Positions 32,359 through 42,423 of a stretch of DNA of 64,000 bases are shown one piece after another (position 1 is the stretch's first letter; every line of letters begins with the position of its first letter). Below the pieces are notes generated by a model. It had not been told where the DNA came from. It saw only the letters and a list, made by a program, of their open reading frames with translations, and did not search any database. The DNA comes from Vampirovibrionales bacterium (GTDB lineage: Bacteria > Cyanobacteriota > Vampirovibrionia > Vampirovibrionales > Vampirovibrionaceae), in assembly GCA_029866025.1 (NCBI GenBank), contig JARXAD010000001.1, positions 124,001-188,000 of the forward strand, written 5' to 3'. A program made the position numbers and the translations under genes.

Positions 32359-32439
32359 TGCAGCATTATTGCTACTTATGTAGAAGTAAATCTTTGTTCT
32401 CCCCTCACCCCCTCCATTTAAACAATACGTTTTAAGGCT

Positions 32440-32458
32440 ATTACTGAGTCCCAGTAAT
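32440..32458. repeat. Short inverted repeat upstream of the subtilase-like gene
   Basis: ATTACTG and CAGTAAT form perfect 7-base arms around 5 bases, about 70 bases before the start of the next gene. No T-tract follows, so termination is doubtful. It could be an operator. Confidence 0.3.
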
Positions 32459-32526
32459 CTTACTCCTTGGCTGTATTCGATTTGTGAAGGCTTCTGTCTC
32501 ACTCGTTTACCCCAAGGAATGTTTGC

Positions 32527-33439
32527 ATGAAATTACTATCTCCTCTTAGAAATGCACTTTTGCTATCGGCGACTTTATTGGCTAATTGCCAATCGGATTT
32601 AAAGTCGATGCATTCGCCACCAACCGCGGCAACCACTCAAACAAAACCCAAGGGAGATAGTTTTGATCCGACAGTCATTTTAGTCATGGATAAGTTTAAA
32701 ACCAACACGGTCGACATCACGGGCGATAAGATTCCGGATGTCCCTCATGGGTTACTGGTTCAAGCCAGTTTGGATGATAATTGCTTAAAGCGTGGTAAAG
32801 ACCCCGCTACATTTGAGATGATTCACGTAGAAAATGATCTCAATCAAGATGGTCAAATGGACCGTAGTGAATTATTAAAAGCAGTTTTAGAATTGGAAAA
32901 ATTGGTAAAGACCAAAAAAATAGCGGCGATTAATATTAGTATGAGCCTGGATATCCCTCTCGATTTTTTTAGAGGATGAAGGGATTACCAATTTAAAAAC
33001 ATTAACAATATTCTTCAAAAAACAAATCAAATCCCAATCGAATGCCCTCCCACAAGAAACACACACGGCCAAGTCAAGCCGACTAGCCGAACTAACCGGC
33101 CTTCACCAAGAGCTTGAAGCCCTTACTCGATTGGCGGCCATTGCTAAAACCACTCCTATTTATGCAGCCGGCAGTAAAGAGAAGCATTTAGTCTCATTAA
33201 TTACCGTATTGGAGGGCGTTCACGGGGTGAGTAATCCCACAGGTCAGAAGCGTTTTATAGAGCACCTCGCCACCGCAGAAGAGTGCACGGTAAGAGTCGA
33301 TATTGCCAATAGTACAGCCTCCATTTCTGGAAGGCCATTCGCTACTCTGGCCGCTCCCATTAGTTCCCCTCGAACCTTTACCAATGTGGGTTCTTCTTTT
33401 GGGGCGCCCTTTTACCTAATAAAAGCCTTGTCACACTAA
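32527..33439 (+). pseudogene. Subtilase-like (peptidase S8) gene with a frameshift at a T7 run
   Basis: The first frame (32527-32979, 150 residues) has an N-terminal hydrophobic leader. It then carries VILVMDKF with a candidate catalytic Asp, VPHG with the candidate His, and INISMSLD, like the substrate strand of subtilases. It stops just after a run of seven T (32964-32970). Dropping one T restores an open frame that continues to 33439 through TPIYAAGS, LEGVHGVS, ASISGRPFATLA and GSSFGAP, the last matching the GTSxAAP active-site Ser segment. The whole is about 300 residues, the size of a small subtilase domain. The oxyanion Asn is replaced (AAGS). It could be a recent pseudogene, an assembly error in a homopolymer, or a slippage-decoded gene. 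Confidence 0.7.
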
Positions 33440-33550
33440 GATTTTTTTTCTATATCTTACCAATGTGTACTTGGGAGCTTTTTTCCTTCGCTCACGTCCG
33501 ACAGCAATAAGATACAGTGTTGAAAATCATTGTAAACAAGGTTTGTAATT

Positions 33551-34108
33551 GTGCCTCCACTTTCATCAAAATTTATAGGCAAAGGTCAACGTCAGCTTTG
33601 GGTCCTTAAGCTGGTTTTGTTCACCCTCGTCTGTATGGTCGTGTTGAGTGTTGGGCTGGCCAACACGATGGCTTTTGCGAAGGTGTCCAAGGGACTTTCC
33701 AAGGTTGGAGCACTGATTGGTGGCCACCCCTTTGTGTTAGAAGTAGCCAACACTCCAGAGACCTTACAAAAAGGCCTGATGGGGCGAAGTAGCCTGGAAC
33801 CCAACGCTGGTATGCTCTTTCAATTTTTCGATGCGCCTCAGTTCCGTTACTTTTGGATGAAAGGCTGCCTCATTCCGCTGGACATTTTGTTTGTTAACGA
33901 CCGACGCATTGTCCATATTGAGCACTTGGCTCAGCCCTGCCTCCCTGAAGTGAGTCGGTTGAATGCCTGCCCTGTGATTACGACCCGTCATACAGTGGAC
34001 ACCGTGATTGAGATTGCCGGTGGCCGTGCGCGGAAAATTGGCCTACAATCAGGAGATGTCCTTCAGTGGCTCGCCCCATCGGGCCAGCTGCCGTCTTCTT
34101 CTCGGTAA
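33551..34108 (+). CDS. DUF192 family protein, membrane-anchored or secreted
   Basis: A 185-residue protein starting at a GTG with AAGG nearby. A hydrophobic helix at residues 19-42 serves as a signal anchor or signal peptide. The DUF192 domain follows: FVLEVANTPETLQKGLMGRSSL, GMLFQFF, FWMKGCLIPLDILFV and the terminal GLQSGDVLQW. DUF192 proteins are small exported beta proteins of unknown function. It lies 15 bases before the mfd ATG and may be cotranscribed with it. Confidence 0.88.
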   Translation: MPPLSSKFIGKGQRQLWVLKLVLFTLVCMVVLSVGLANTMAFAKVSKGLSKVGALIGGHPFVLEVANTPETLQKGLMGRSSLEPNAGMLFQFFDAPQFRYFWMKGCLIPLDILFVNDRRIVHIEHLAQPCLPEVSRLNACPVITTRHTVDTVIEIAGGRARKIGLQSGDVLQWLAPSGQLPSSSR

Positions 34109-34123
34109 TTGGTTTTTTCTGCA

Positions 34124-37100
34124 ATGCCATCCACGTCATCACCCAATTCTTCTCCCGAACCCTTAGTGCCAAAAACGACTACGCCTGTAATTATTGAGAC
34201 CGCCGAAATCAATGGAAACACAGGGAAAACCGTCTCGCAGTGGTTGTTGCAGCGCTTTAAACAAAACCCAGTATTGGAACAACTGACGGAGCGCTGTCAA
34301 AACCTCAAATCTGCCGATGGCATGGAAGCCTACGTGGATAACGTGGGGAACCCCTCCCTAAAAGCTTTGTTGTTAGCGGGATTGTTTAACACCTTGCACC
34401 GCCCATTAGTGGTGTGTTGCTCTGAACCGGCCCATGTTCACAAACTGGCTTCTGAGTTGGGGTTGTACCTTCCCGAAGACGCTATTTTGGCCTATCCCGT
34501 GGAAACCCACTCGCCTTACGACCAGACAGGCTTGCCCCTTCATGCCTTGCGCGATCATTATGCGGTATTGGAGCGTTTAAGCGACGTTAACTCACTGCCC
34601 TATATTTTATTGCTGCCTCCCAAAGCGTTATTGCTTAAAACCCTCACCTATGCCGCCGCGTGCAAACAACAGCTCACGTTGACTGCCGGAAACGACTACG
34701 CCCCCGACGCCTTGGTGGCCGATCTGATGGCCATGGGCTATGTGCGCAACAGTTTGATTTTAGAGCCGGGTGAATTTAGCCTGCGAGGTGATATTCTCGA
34801 CATCTACCCCGTTAATACAGACCCAGTACGCGTGGCCTTTTTTGGGGACACCGTGGAAAACATGCGCCTCATTGACATTGAGCGCCAACGGTCGGTGGCC
34901 ACTATTCAAACCGTCAATTTATTGCCCCGCCATGCGGCTACCGTCACGCCAGCTGCCAAAGCCCGTTTGTTAGACAAACTCACCGAAGGGCTTCAAACCC
35001 ACTGCGAGCGCCTAGACGCGGTGGATGCAGATGCCTTGGCCGGCGGTGTGCAACAATTTATGGCGGCTTTAGAGCTGCCCATTTTGCCCGATGGCATTGA
35101 TTACGTCGCGCCCCTGCTGTCGGACAATCCAGAGGAAGACTTTCAACCCTTGCTGGAGGCTATTCCTACCCAAGCGGTTCTGTTTTTAGAAGATTGGGCC
35201 ATGCTGTCCAACAATCTAACGGGCCTTAGCGACCGATTGGAGAGAGAATACCGCGATGGTATGACCAAAGGCCGTGTACTGGACGTGAACATGGCGTGGC
35301 ATATTACGGATACTACAGCCTTAAACCGATTAAAAGAGCGTATTCCCCGTCGTATTTTGCTGGACGCTTTTCCGTTAGGCAGCGATGGCCAGTTGGGCTT
35401 GGAGCAGCTTAAAGATTTGTTCCCCCTCAATTACCAAGGGGCTGCTCGTTTTAAGGCCAACTTACCCGATGCGCTGGAAGTCTTTCGTCAGCACCGCCGC
35501 GACGGTATTCAGGTGTTGGTTACCTCTCAGCATCCCCAACGGGTGCTGGATGCTTGCAAAGATGCGGAAGTGCCCGCTTTGTATTGGGCCGATACCGCCG
35601 AGGCACCGCCCCCAGCCACAGGGTTGGAAATTATCATTAGCAAACAAGGCCCCCACGAAGGCTTTGTGCTGCCCGATTGTGAATTGGCCCACTATACCGA
35701 CACCGAGCTGTTTGGCCACAGCCAAAAGCGCGCCCACGTGTCCTCAAAATCCAAGCGGCACCGCGATGATATTGATGTCATTAACTCGGTGAACGACCTG
35801 AAGGCTGGCGATTTTGTGGTGCATATTAAGCACGGCATTGGCCAGTTTAAGCAACTCACCCAGCTCTCGGTAGAAGGTGAAACCCGAGAATACCTCACCG
35901 TCCAGTATTCCGGCACCGATCGCCTTCATGTGCCCGTGGATCAGGTCAATTTGCTCTCTCGTTACCGAGGCGCTGGGGAAGCACCGCCCAAGTTGAACAA
36001 AATGGGGGGCACCGACTGGAACCGCCTCAAATCTAAGGCCCAAAAGGCCATTGTAAGCATTGCGCGCGAATTGATTGAGCTGTATGCCCGTCGTGCCAAG
36101 GCCAAGGGCCACCAGTTTGATCCGGATTCGCCGTGGCAGGTGGAAATGGAAGAGGCCTTTCCCTACAGCGAAACCCCCGACCAGTGGCAAGCCATTACGG
36201 ATATGAAGGCCGATATGGAAGGCGATGGTCCCATGGATCGCCTGATTTGCGGCGATGTGGGCTTTGGTAAAACAGAAGTGGCGCTGCGCGGCATTTTTAA
36301 GGCGGTGTTGTCGGGCAAACAAGCGGCGGTGCTGGTGCCCACCACCATTTTGGCCCAGCAGCACTACAACACCTTGGTAGAACGCTTTAAGCCCTATCCG
36401 GTGCGTATTGGCTTGCTCTCACGGTTTCGTAGCCCCAAAGACCAAAAAGAAGTGGTGCGTAAACTGGGTTTGGGCGAAATTGACGTCATTGTGGGCACCC
36501 ACCGTCTGTTGCAAAAAGACATTAAGTTTAAAGACTTGGGCCTGCTGGTTATTGATGAAGAGCAGCGTTTTGGCGTGACCCACAAAGAAAAAATCAAACA
36601 AGTGCGTGCTGAAATTGACGTACTAACCCTTTCGGCCACTCCCATCCCCAGAACCCTTTATATGTCTCTCTCTGGTGTGCGTGAGATGAGCCTCATTAAG
36701 ACGCCTCCCACCAACCGTCTCCCCATTCAAACTTTTGTGGGGCCTTACAACCCAGCCCAAGTTCGTATGGCTATTTTGCAAGAGCTGGATCGTGGCGGCC
36801 AAGTGTTTTTCCTCCACAACCGGGTGCAAACCATTTACCAAATGGCGGAGCATCTGGAGACCCTCATCCCCGAGGCCAAAGTCAAGGTGGCCCACGGCCA
36901 AATGACGGGCGACGACTTAGAAAACGCTATGCTGAGCTTTGCTGAGCATGAGTACGATGTGCTATTGTGCACCACCATTATTGAAAGCGGCTTGGACATC
37001 CCAAACGTGAATACCATTGTGGTGGATCAGGCCAACAAGTTTGGCTTGGCCCAGTTGTATCAAATTCGTGGGCGGGTAGGACGCTCGGATCGCCAAGCCT

Positions 37101-37855
37101 ACTGCTACTGTTATTACGAGCCCGACCGTATGCTCACCACCGATGCCCAAGACAGGCTGCGGGCGCTTCGAGAATTCACCACCCTGGGCAGTGGCTACCA
37201 AATTGCCCTGCGCGATTTGGAAATTAGAGGCGTGGGCAACATTTTGGGCGGCGAACAACACGGACACATGGTGGCCATTGGTTTCGATCTGTATTGTTCC
37301 ATGCTGGAAGATACTATTAGCCAGCTAAAAGGCGAAACCACCGCTAAGCACGAGCCTGCCATCATTGATTTGAACGTGACGGCCCTTATTCCACAAGACT
37401 GGGTGGGGGATTTGGACGTGAAGCTGAGCGAATACAAACGCCTAGCCGATGTCACCAGCGAAATGCAACTGGATCACATTCAGGGCGAATGGCGCGACCG
37501 CTTTGGCCCCGTGCCGAAAGAAACCCAACAACTGGTGCGCTTGGTGCAATTGCGCTTGCTGGCCACGGAAATGGGCATCCCCATTGTGCGCAGCGATGAC
37601 GAGTACCTGCGCATTGGTGCCCCCTTTACCTTGCAAGAGTGGATGTACCTGCAAAAGCACCTGCCCGATGAGATTGGCCGCAAGGCCCGTTGGATGCCTG
37701 GCGTAAAAAGCCAGCAAGGCAGCCACGCCCTATTGCTTGTTAAAACCCAGCGCATGGATGGCGACGACATGGTGGACTACTTGATGACCCTCTTCAAAGG
37801 CATTCAGGGCATTCGTAACCAGCTAGCCGCCAAAGCTGCCGCTGCCAGTAGCTAA
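34124..37855 (+). CDS. mfd: Transcription-repair coupling factor Mfd
   Basis: The 1243-residue protein has the full Mfd layout. UvrB-like N-terminal domains occupy about residues 90-390. The RNA polymerase-interacting domain (DFVVHIKHGIGQF) begins near 570. The RecG-like translocase has Walker A GDVGFGKTE near 710, VIDEEQRFGV near 815 and motif VI QIRGRVGRSDR near 985. The C-terminal D7 domain closes the protein. It removes RNA polymerase stalled at lesions and recruits UvrA. The frame is open from a TTG at 34109; the ATG at 34124 is the likely start. It ends 8 bases before the convergent valS. Confidence 0.97.
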   Translation: MPSTSSPNSSPEPLVPKTTTPVIIETAEINGNTGKTVSQWLLQRFKQNPVLEQLTERCQNLKSADGMEAYVDNVGNPSLKALLLAGLFNTLHRPLVVCCSEPAHVHKLASELGLYLPEDAILAYPVETHSPYDQTGLPLHALRDHYAVLERLSDVNSLPYILLLPPKALLLKTLTYAAACKQQLTLTAGNDYAPDALVADLMAMGYVRNSLILEPGEFSLRGDILDIYPVNTDPVRVAFFGDTVENMRLIDIERQRSVATIQTVNLLPRHAATVTPAAKARLLDKLTEGLQTHCERLDAVDADALAGGVQQFMAALELPILPDGIDYVAPLLSDNPEEDFQPLLEAIPTQAVLFLEDWAMLSNNLTGLSDRLEREYRDGMTKGRVLDVNMAWHITDTTALNRLKERIPRRILLDAFPLGSDGQLGLEQLKDLFPLNYQGAARFKANLPDALEVFRQHRRDGIQVLVTSQHPQRVLDACKDAEVPALYWADTAEAPPPATGLEIIISKQGPHEGFVLPDCELAHYTDTELFGHSQKRAHVSSKSKRHRDDIDVINSVNDLKAGDFVVHIKHGIGQFKQLTQLSVEGETREYLTVQYSGTDRLHVPVDQVNLLSRYRGAGEAPPKLNKMGGTDWNRLKSKAQKAIVSIARELIELYARRAKAKGHQFDPDSPWQVEMEEAFPYSETPDQWQAITDMKADMEGDGPMDRLICGDVGFGKTEVALRGIFKAVLSGKQAAVLVPTTILAQQHYNTLVERFKPYPVRIGLLSRFRSPKDQKEVVRKLGLGEIDVIVGTHRLLQKDIKFKDLGLLVIDEEQRFGVTHKEKIKQVRAEIDVLTLSATPIPRTLYMSLSGVREMSLIKTPPTNRLPIQTFVGPYNPAQVRMAILQELDRGGQVFFLHNRVQTIYQMAEHLETLIPEAKVKVAHGQMTGDDLENAMLSFAEHEYDVLLCTTIIESGLDIPNVNTIVVDQANKFGLAQLYQIRGRVGRSDRQAYCYCYYEPDRMLTTDAQDRLRALREFTTLGSGYQIALRDLEIRGVGNILGGEQHGHMVAIGFDLYCSMLEDTISQLKGETTAKHEPAIIDLNVTALIPQDWVGDLDVKLSEYKRLADVTSEMQLDHIQGEWRDRFGPVPKETQQLVRLVQLRLLATEMGIPIVRSDDEYLRIGAPFTLQEWMYLQKHLPDEIGRKARWMPGVKSQQGSHALLLVKTQRMDGDDMVDYLMTLFKGIQGIRNQLAAKAAAASS

Positions 37856-37863
37856 GATAATCT

Positions 37864-40545
37864 CTAAACCATTGAAACCAATTGCCCCTCAAGGCTAGCC
37901 ATTTGCTCCGTTAGCTCGGTCAAGCGACCACGGTTTTTGGCAATCACTGACTCGGGGGCGCGGGCCAAAAAGCCCTCGTTGCTCATCATGCCGTTTAGTT
38001 GGGCCTGCTCGGCTTGCAAGGTTTCCAGCTTTTTGCGCAAGCGCGCTGATTCTTGAGTCGTATCAATCAATCCAGCCAAGGGCACGCACCATTGGGTGGT
38101 ACCCACCAAGTTCATGGCCACTTGGGCCGGTACATTCTCGGCAAAGGTAAGGCTCTCCATGGCCACAAACTGGCGGATTAAATCCGCATAGCGCTCAAAC
38201 ACGGCTTTTTCGCCTGAATCGCTGGCATTCACCACCACCGCCACCGCTTGCTTGGGGGGCACGTTGTACTGCTGGCGAATATTCCGCAATGCCCGAATGG
38301 CCTCAATAGCCAACCCTACTTCGGTTTCTAGCACAGAATTTAAAAGTGATTGATCCACCAAAGGCCATTGGGCAATGGAGATGGATTTCCCTTGTCGGTA
38401 AGGCAACTGTTGCCAAATGGCTTCTGTCATCAGTGGCATCATGGGGTGAAGCAAGCGCAAGAAGGTATCCAGCAAGAACAACAGAATACGTTGCGTATTG
38501 GCACGCTGATTTTCATTGCGCAGCGGGGCTTTCGCATATTCCACGTACCAATCACACACGTCATTCCACACAAATTGCTGAATGGTATCTGCTGCTTCCC
38601 CAAACTTATAATCCACCAACAGCTGTGTAGCCTCTTGAATGGTGTGATGAGCGCGACTCAACACCCAGCCATCCATAGGCTGCAAAGCAGCCCTATCGAT
38701 GGGGTCATTATCAACTGGAGAACCTTTATCCTCTTCAGGAAGAAGGTTCATCAGCACAAAACGGGCAGCATTCCACAATTTGTTGGTAAACAAGCGCCCT
38801 TGTTCCATCACACCCTTGGCCAGCTTAATGTCTTGCCCGCCATAGGTGATGAGGCTCGTCAACGCATATCTAAACCCATCGCACCCGTATTGTTCAATGG
38901 CTTCCACAGGGTCTACCGTGTTGCCTTTGCTTTTACTCATCTTCTGGCCTTTTTCATCACGAATTAGCCCGTGGATGTAAACGGTATGAAAGGGGCTTTT
39001 AGCCGTTAGGCCATGACCCATCATGGTCATACGGGCGACCCAGAAAAAGATGATGTCAAAACCGGTAACCAACACGCTGGTGGGGTAAAAGGTTTTAAAA
39101 TCCACGGCCTGTTCATTCGGCCAGCCCATCGTCGAGAACGGCCACAGACCTGAAGAAAACCATGTATCCAGCACATCGGGGTCTTGCTCAATGGCCGAAG
39201 AATGGCATGTTGCACACGCGGTGGGGTCAGTATTGTTAGGGCCCTGAGGCACCGTCACCGCATGGCAATCAGCGCAATGCCACGCCGGAATGCGATGCCC
39301 CCACCACAATTGGCGAGAAATGCACCAATCTTGAATGGTGGTCATCCACCGCAGGTAATCTTTCGTCCAACGCTCAGGAATAAAGCGAATCTCGCCTGCT
39401 TCCAAGGCAGCCAAAGCCATGTCGGCCAAGGGTTTTGTTTTTACAAACCACTGCTTGGATAGAATCGGTTCAATAATGGCACCACTGCGCTGGGCACGCC
39501 CCACGCGGTTGGTATGGGTTTCTTTTTTCACTAAAAAACCAGCGGCTTCCAGCAGTTGTTCGGTGATGGCCTTGGCCTCAAAACGGTCAATCCCGTGCAA
39601 GGCCATTGGAATGAAGTCAAAGGACTCAATTTGACCCAAGTCGTTAATAACACGCGGCGACGACAAACGGTGGCGCTGGCCAATGGCAAAATCGTTGATG
39701 TCGTGGGCGGGTGTGACCTTGAGAACGCCCGTACCAAAGTCAGGCTCTACGTAGTCATCCCCAACAATGGGAATAAGCTTCTGGGTGAGGGGGTGACGGA
39801 CGTGTTTTCCAATGAGTGCTTGGTAGCGAGCATCCTCAGGGTGGACAGCCAGTGCTACGTCTCCGCACAAGGTTTCGGGGCGAGTGGTGGCTACCGTTAA
39901 ACGCTCAGTACTGCCCTCAACAGGGTAGGCAATGTGCCACAAAAAACTCTCTTCATCGGTGTATTCGGTTTCAATATCCGAAATAGCGGATTGACTGACA
40001 GGATCCCAATTGACGATGTACTCCCCCTGATAAATAAGGCCCTGAGAGTACAGCGTGGCAAAGGCTTGGCGAACGGCTTGAGAGCATCCGTCATCCAGCG
40101 TAAACCGCTGGCGAGACCAGTCGGGAGAAACACCCAAGCGTTTGAGTTGGCCCGTAATGTTGCCTTGGCACTGTTTGGCCCAGCTCCACGTGCGCTCTAA
40201 AAAGGCGTCGCGGCCTAGGGCGTGACGATCGGTTTTTTCGGCGGCCAATTGGCGCTCCACAATGCTTTGGGTGGCAATGCCGGCGTGATCCGTGCCCGGC
40301 ATCCACAGCACGGTAAAGCCCCGCATGCGGTGGAATCGCGCCAGAATGTCTTGAATGGTGTTATCCAGCGCGTGGCCCATGTGCAACACGCCGGTCACGT
40401 TGGGCGGCGGCATGACGATGCTGTAAGGCTGTCCATTGCCTGGCGCATGAGACGGTGATTGCTCGGGCTGAAAGAGCCCTTCGGCCTCCCAAAAGGCCAT
40501 GGTGGAGGCTTCAACAGCAGAGGGGTCGTAAATTTTATCCAGCAT
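37864..40545 (-). CDS. valS: Valyl-tRNA synthetase
   Basis: This 893-residue class I synthetase has its HIGH motif in PPPNVTGVLHMGHAL (residues 46-60) and its KMSKS in GQKMSKSKGN (near 535). A large editing domain lies between them with TTRPETLCGDVALAV. A zinc-type CADC...CATC pair lies near residues 415-440. The C-terminal coiled-coil arm (RLRKKLETLQAEQAQL) that holds tRNA-Val is complete. It charges tRNA-Val, one copy of which lies in this window at 9047. The ATG at 40545 begins an exact family-like N-terminus. Confidence 0.98.
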   Translation of the reverse strand: MLDKIYDPSAVEASTMAFWEAEGLFQPEQSPSHAPGNGQPYSIVMPPPNVTGVLHMGHALDNTIQDILARFHRMRGFTVLWMPGTDHAGIATQSIVERQLAAEKTDRHALGRDAFLERTWSWAKQCQGNITGQLKRLGVSPDWSRQRFTLDDGCSQAVRQAFATLYSQGLIYQGEYIVNWDPVSQSAISDIETEYTDEESFLWHIAYPVEGSTERLTVATTRPETLCGDVALAVHPEDARYQALIGKHVRHPLTQKLIPIVGDDYVEPDFGTGVLKVTPAHDINDFAIGQRHRLSSPRVINDLGQIESFDFIPMALHGIDRFEAKAITEQLLEAAGFLVKKETHTNRVGRAQRSGAIIEPILSKQWFVKTKPLADMALAALEAGEIRFIPERWTKDYLRWMTTIQDWCISRQLWWGHRIPAWHCADCHAVTVPQGPNNTDPTACATCHSSAIEQDPDVLDTWFSSGLWPFSTMGWPNEQAVDFKTFYPTSVLVTGFDIIFFWVARMTMMGHGLTAKSPFHTVYIHGLIRDEKGQKMSKSKGNTVDPVEAIEQYGCDGFRYALTSLITYGGQDIKLAKGVMEQGRLFTNKLWNAARFVLMNLLPEEDKGSPVDNDPIDRAALQPMDGWVLSRAHHTIQEATQLLVDYKFGEAADTIQQFVWNDVCDWYVEYAKAPLRNENQRANTQRILLFLLDTFLRLLHPMMPLMTEAIWQQLPYRQGKSISIAQWPLVDQSLLNSVLETEVGLAIEAIRALRNIRQQYNVPPKQAVAVVVNASDSGEKAVFERYADLIRQFVAMESLTFAENVPAQVAMNLVGTTQWCVPLAGLIDTTQESARLRKKLETLQAEQAQLNGMMSNEGFLARAPESVIAKNRGRLTELTEQMASLEGQLVSMV

Positions 40546-40860
40546 AAGCCTGTATTTCTCGCAGTGTAAAGAGAGCCATGTATGTTACACAGGGTAACAA
40601 AGGGGCTTTGTTAGCGCAAATAGCCGCCCACAAAGCTCTTGCCTCCATGCCAATGTTGCTGCGTGGCCTTGTTTGGCTTGCCATCCAAGGTGGTTGAGGG
40701 ACAATAGTAGGCTCTAAAAGAGGGGACGGTGCTTCCCTGTAACGATTTCCTTCCTTTTGAGCGATTTGGATCAAACCGTCCTTTGGGCGCGTTTTTAATT
40801 CAGCAGATAGCTTTTTCTACCTTGATTTCCCCTTTGTTTGCGTTGTGAGTAACCCCGATT
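40546..40860. other. Intergenic region between valS and the LysM gene
   Basis: This 315-base gap separates two divergent genes. A minus-strand frame over part of it (40535-40774) overlaps the valS start and has no family features, so I do not call it. GTTAC...GTAAC (40581-40595) is a short inverted repeat near the expected valS promoter. I see no tRNA, leader peptide or T-box-like structure. Confidence 0.5.
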
Positions 40861-41637
40861 ATGGCCTACGATACGCCTTTGCTAGACTCTGAAGCCCCCG
40901 TGACCTCTCAGCCTCCTTTCTCTATGGATGATGCCACCCCCCTGAATGCTATACGTGAAGGTGCTGCGGCGGAGGACGCTGAGACCGCTTCGCGCTATGC
41001 CAGTAAGCCTGCAACGGCCCTGGGTTCCCATCAGTCTAGCAACATTGGTGTGTATGTGCGTCAACCGGCCAATACCCAGCGCGAATTGGATGTGCTGTGG
41101 TCTAATTCTCGCCACTTCCACAAAGAAGATCGGTCTCCCATTGTGTTTACCGTGGCCGGCTTGCTGCTGGGTGTGATGATTGCCAGCGCCGTGTTCTTTT
41201 TGCTCTCTCAAAAGCCTGAGATTGTGACCAGCCAAGATGCCAGCACCGTAACGGCAGTGCAAGATGCCGATTTGTTGGCGGAAGAAAATAATTTACCGCC
41301 CGAAGATGCGCCCTCCACGGTGGCCACACAAACCAAAGCCATGGAAGAAGAGTCGGCAGCGGGTGCTGTGCAGCAGGCCCAAACTGTGGAAGCTCAGAAC
41401 ACGCCAGTGGCGTCCTCGCGTACTGCTGCTGTATCGGATAGTTTGGCCAGTGAGCCGGCGCGCCGTACCCGTGGTAGCGTGCAGCACCGTGTGGAACCTG
41501 GCGATACCCTGGGTGGCATTGCTTACAAATACTATGGCGCTAGCACCCCCGCTTTGGTAGACAAAATAGCCCGCTCCAATCGCATGACGGATCCCAACAA
41601 CCTCACCATTGGTCAGGCGTTGGTCATCCCCAATTAG
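40861..41637 (+). CDS. Single-pass membrane protein with a C-terminal LysM domain
   Basis: A 258-residue protein. A disordered N-terminal region of about 95 residues is followed by one membrane helix (about 97-119, VFTVAGLLLGVMIASAVFFLL). Then come an acidic Ala/Glu/Thr-rich linker and one LysM domain at about 210-257, starting HRVEPGDTLGGIAYKYYG and ending IGQALVIPN. LysM binds N-acetylglucosamine polymers such as peptidoglycan, so the domain is presumably periplasmic and anchors to the cell wall. No hydrolase domain is attached. It is convergent with the EF-hand-like gene cluster. Confidence 0.9.
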   Translation: MAYDTPLLDSEAPVTSQPPFSMDDATPLNAIREGAAAEDAETASRYASKPATALGSHQSSNIGVYVRQPANTQRELDVLWSNSRHFHKEDRSPIVFTVAGLLLGVMIASAVFFLLSQKPEIVTSQDASTVTAVQDADLLAEENNLPPEDAPSTVATQTKAMEEESAAGAVQQAQTVEAQNTPVASSRTAAVSDSLASEPARRTRGSVQHRVEPGDTLGGIAYKYYGASTPALVDKIARSNRMTDPNNLTIGQALVIPN

Positions 41638-41652
41638 GGCTGAGTTGGCGTT

Positions 41653-42315
41653 TTAGCAATAGCCACCATAGCCATAGTAGTTATTACGGCAGGCACCGCC
41701 GCCAAAACCGATACCTAATATGGCTGCTAACCCTATAAACCCTACCACTGCCCACCCTAGGTTGCCATTGCCGCCTAGGCCAGCGTCGCCTTGCGTGCTG
41801 TGATCAAGGGAAAAGAAGTGTTCGTTGGTGTCGGCCGCAGGGGCTGTGGCCACGGTTTCGGTGATGGCATTGTCGCCGCCGTCTTTTTTCCCAGTGATGT
41901 CTTGGTTCTCATCCTTCGGGTTGTCTTGTGCAACAGTAGTGGGATCGGTGACGAGGTTTTGGAAGTTCTCAAAGCTAACAAGGCCGTCAAAGGTTTTATC
42001 GGCTTCGTCCGCTGTTTTAATGGCTACTTGCAGTTCTTTCCAGTCTAGCTTGTCGTTTTTAGCGCCCTTTTTACCACCTTTGGTATCCGCAGTTTTAATT
42101 AGGTAAGTGGCTTGCTTATCCGTTAAACCTGTGAAGATGCTTTTCAGCTCGGTAGCGGTAATGTTGTCTTTGTTAGTGACTTTTAAACTTACAACAGACC
42201 TAAAATCTTTTTCAGAAAATTTAAATTTTTTATCTTTTTTGCTGCAACTGGAGTAATCCAAATAGGCTTGAGTACCTGTTGCGGCAGTATTAATCTTAAA
42301 TACGGGATCAGCCAT
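41653..42315 (-). CDS. EF-hand-like membrane-anchored protein, paralogue 1
   Basis: The 220-residue protein has two or three degenerate EF-hand-like helix-loop-helix units in residues 35-125 (for example NKDNITATELKSIF and DKTFDGLVSFENF). An acidic Asp/Asn/Thr-rich linker follows, then a C-terminal membrane helix (about 185-207, GWAVVGFIGLAAILGIGF) and a short Tyr/Gly/Cys tail. It shares this plan with the next two genes. AGAAGG precedes the ATG. It lies 108 bases downstream of paralogue 2 and may be cotranscribed. Calcium binding is inference because several ligand positions are altered. Confidence 0.72.
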   Translation of the reverse strand: MADPVFKINTAATGTQAYLDYSSCSKKDKKFKFSEKDFRSVVSLKVTNKDNITATELKSIFTGLTDKQATYLIKTADTKGGKKGAKNDKLDWKELQVAIKTADEADKTFDGLVSFENFQNLVTDPTTVAQDNPKDENQDITGKKDGGDNAITETVATAPAADTNEHFFSLDHSTQGDAGLGGNGNLGWAVVGFIGLAAILGIGFGGGACRNNYYGYGGYC

Positions 42316-42423
42316 GAATTAAATTCCTTCTGTAAAAAATGGGTTAGTGATGGATGGGCAATGGCCCGAGCGCAGGGATGAGTGGGTGTCCATTAGGGTG
42401 ATGAAGGGTAGCCTTTGCTACCC

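Noticed and set aside
40535..40774. 79-residue minus-strand frame overlapping the valS start
   Set aside because: It overlaps valS by 11 bases, has a biased composition without family features, and covers the region where the valS promoter must lie.
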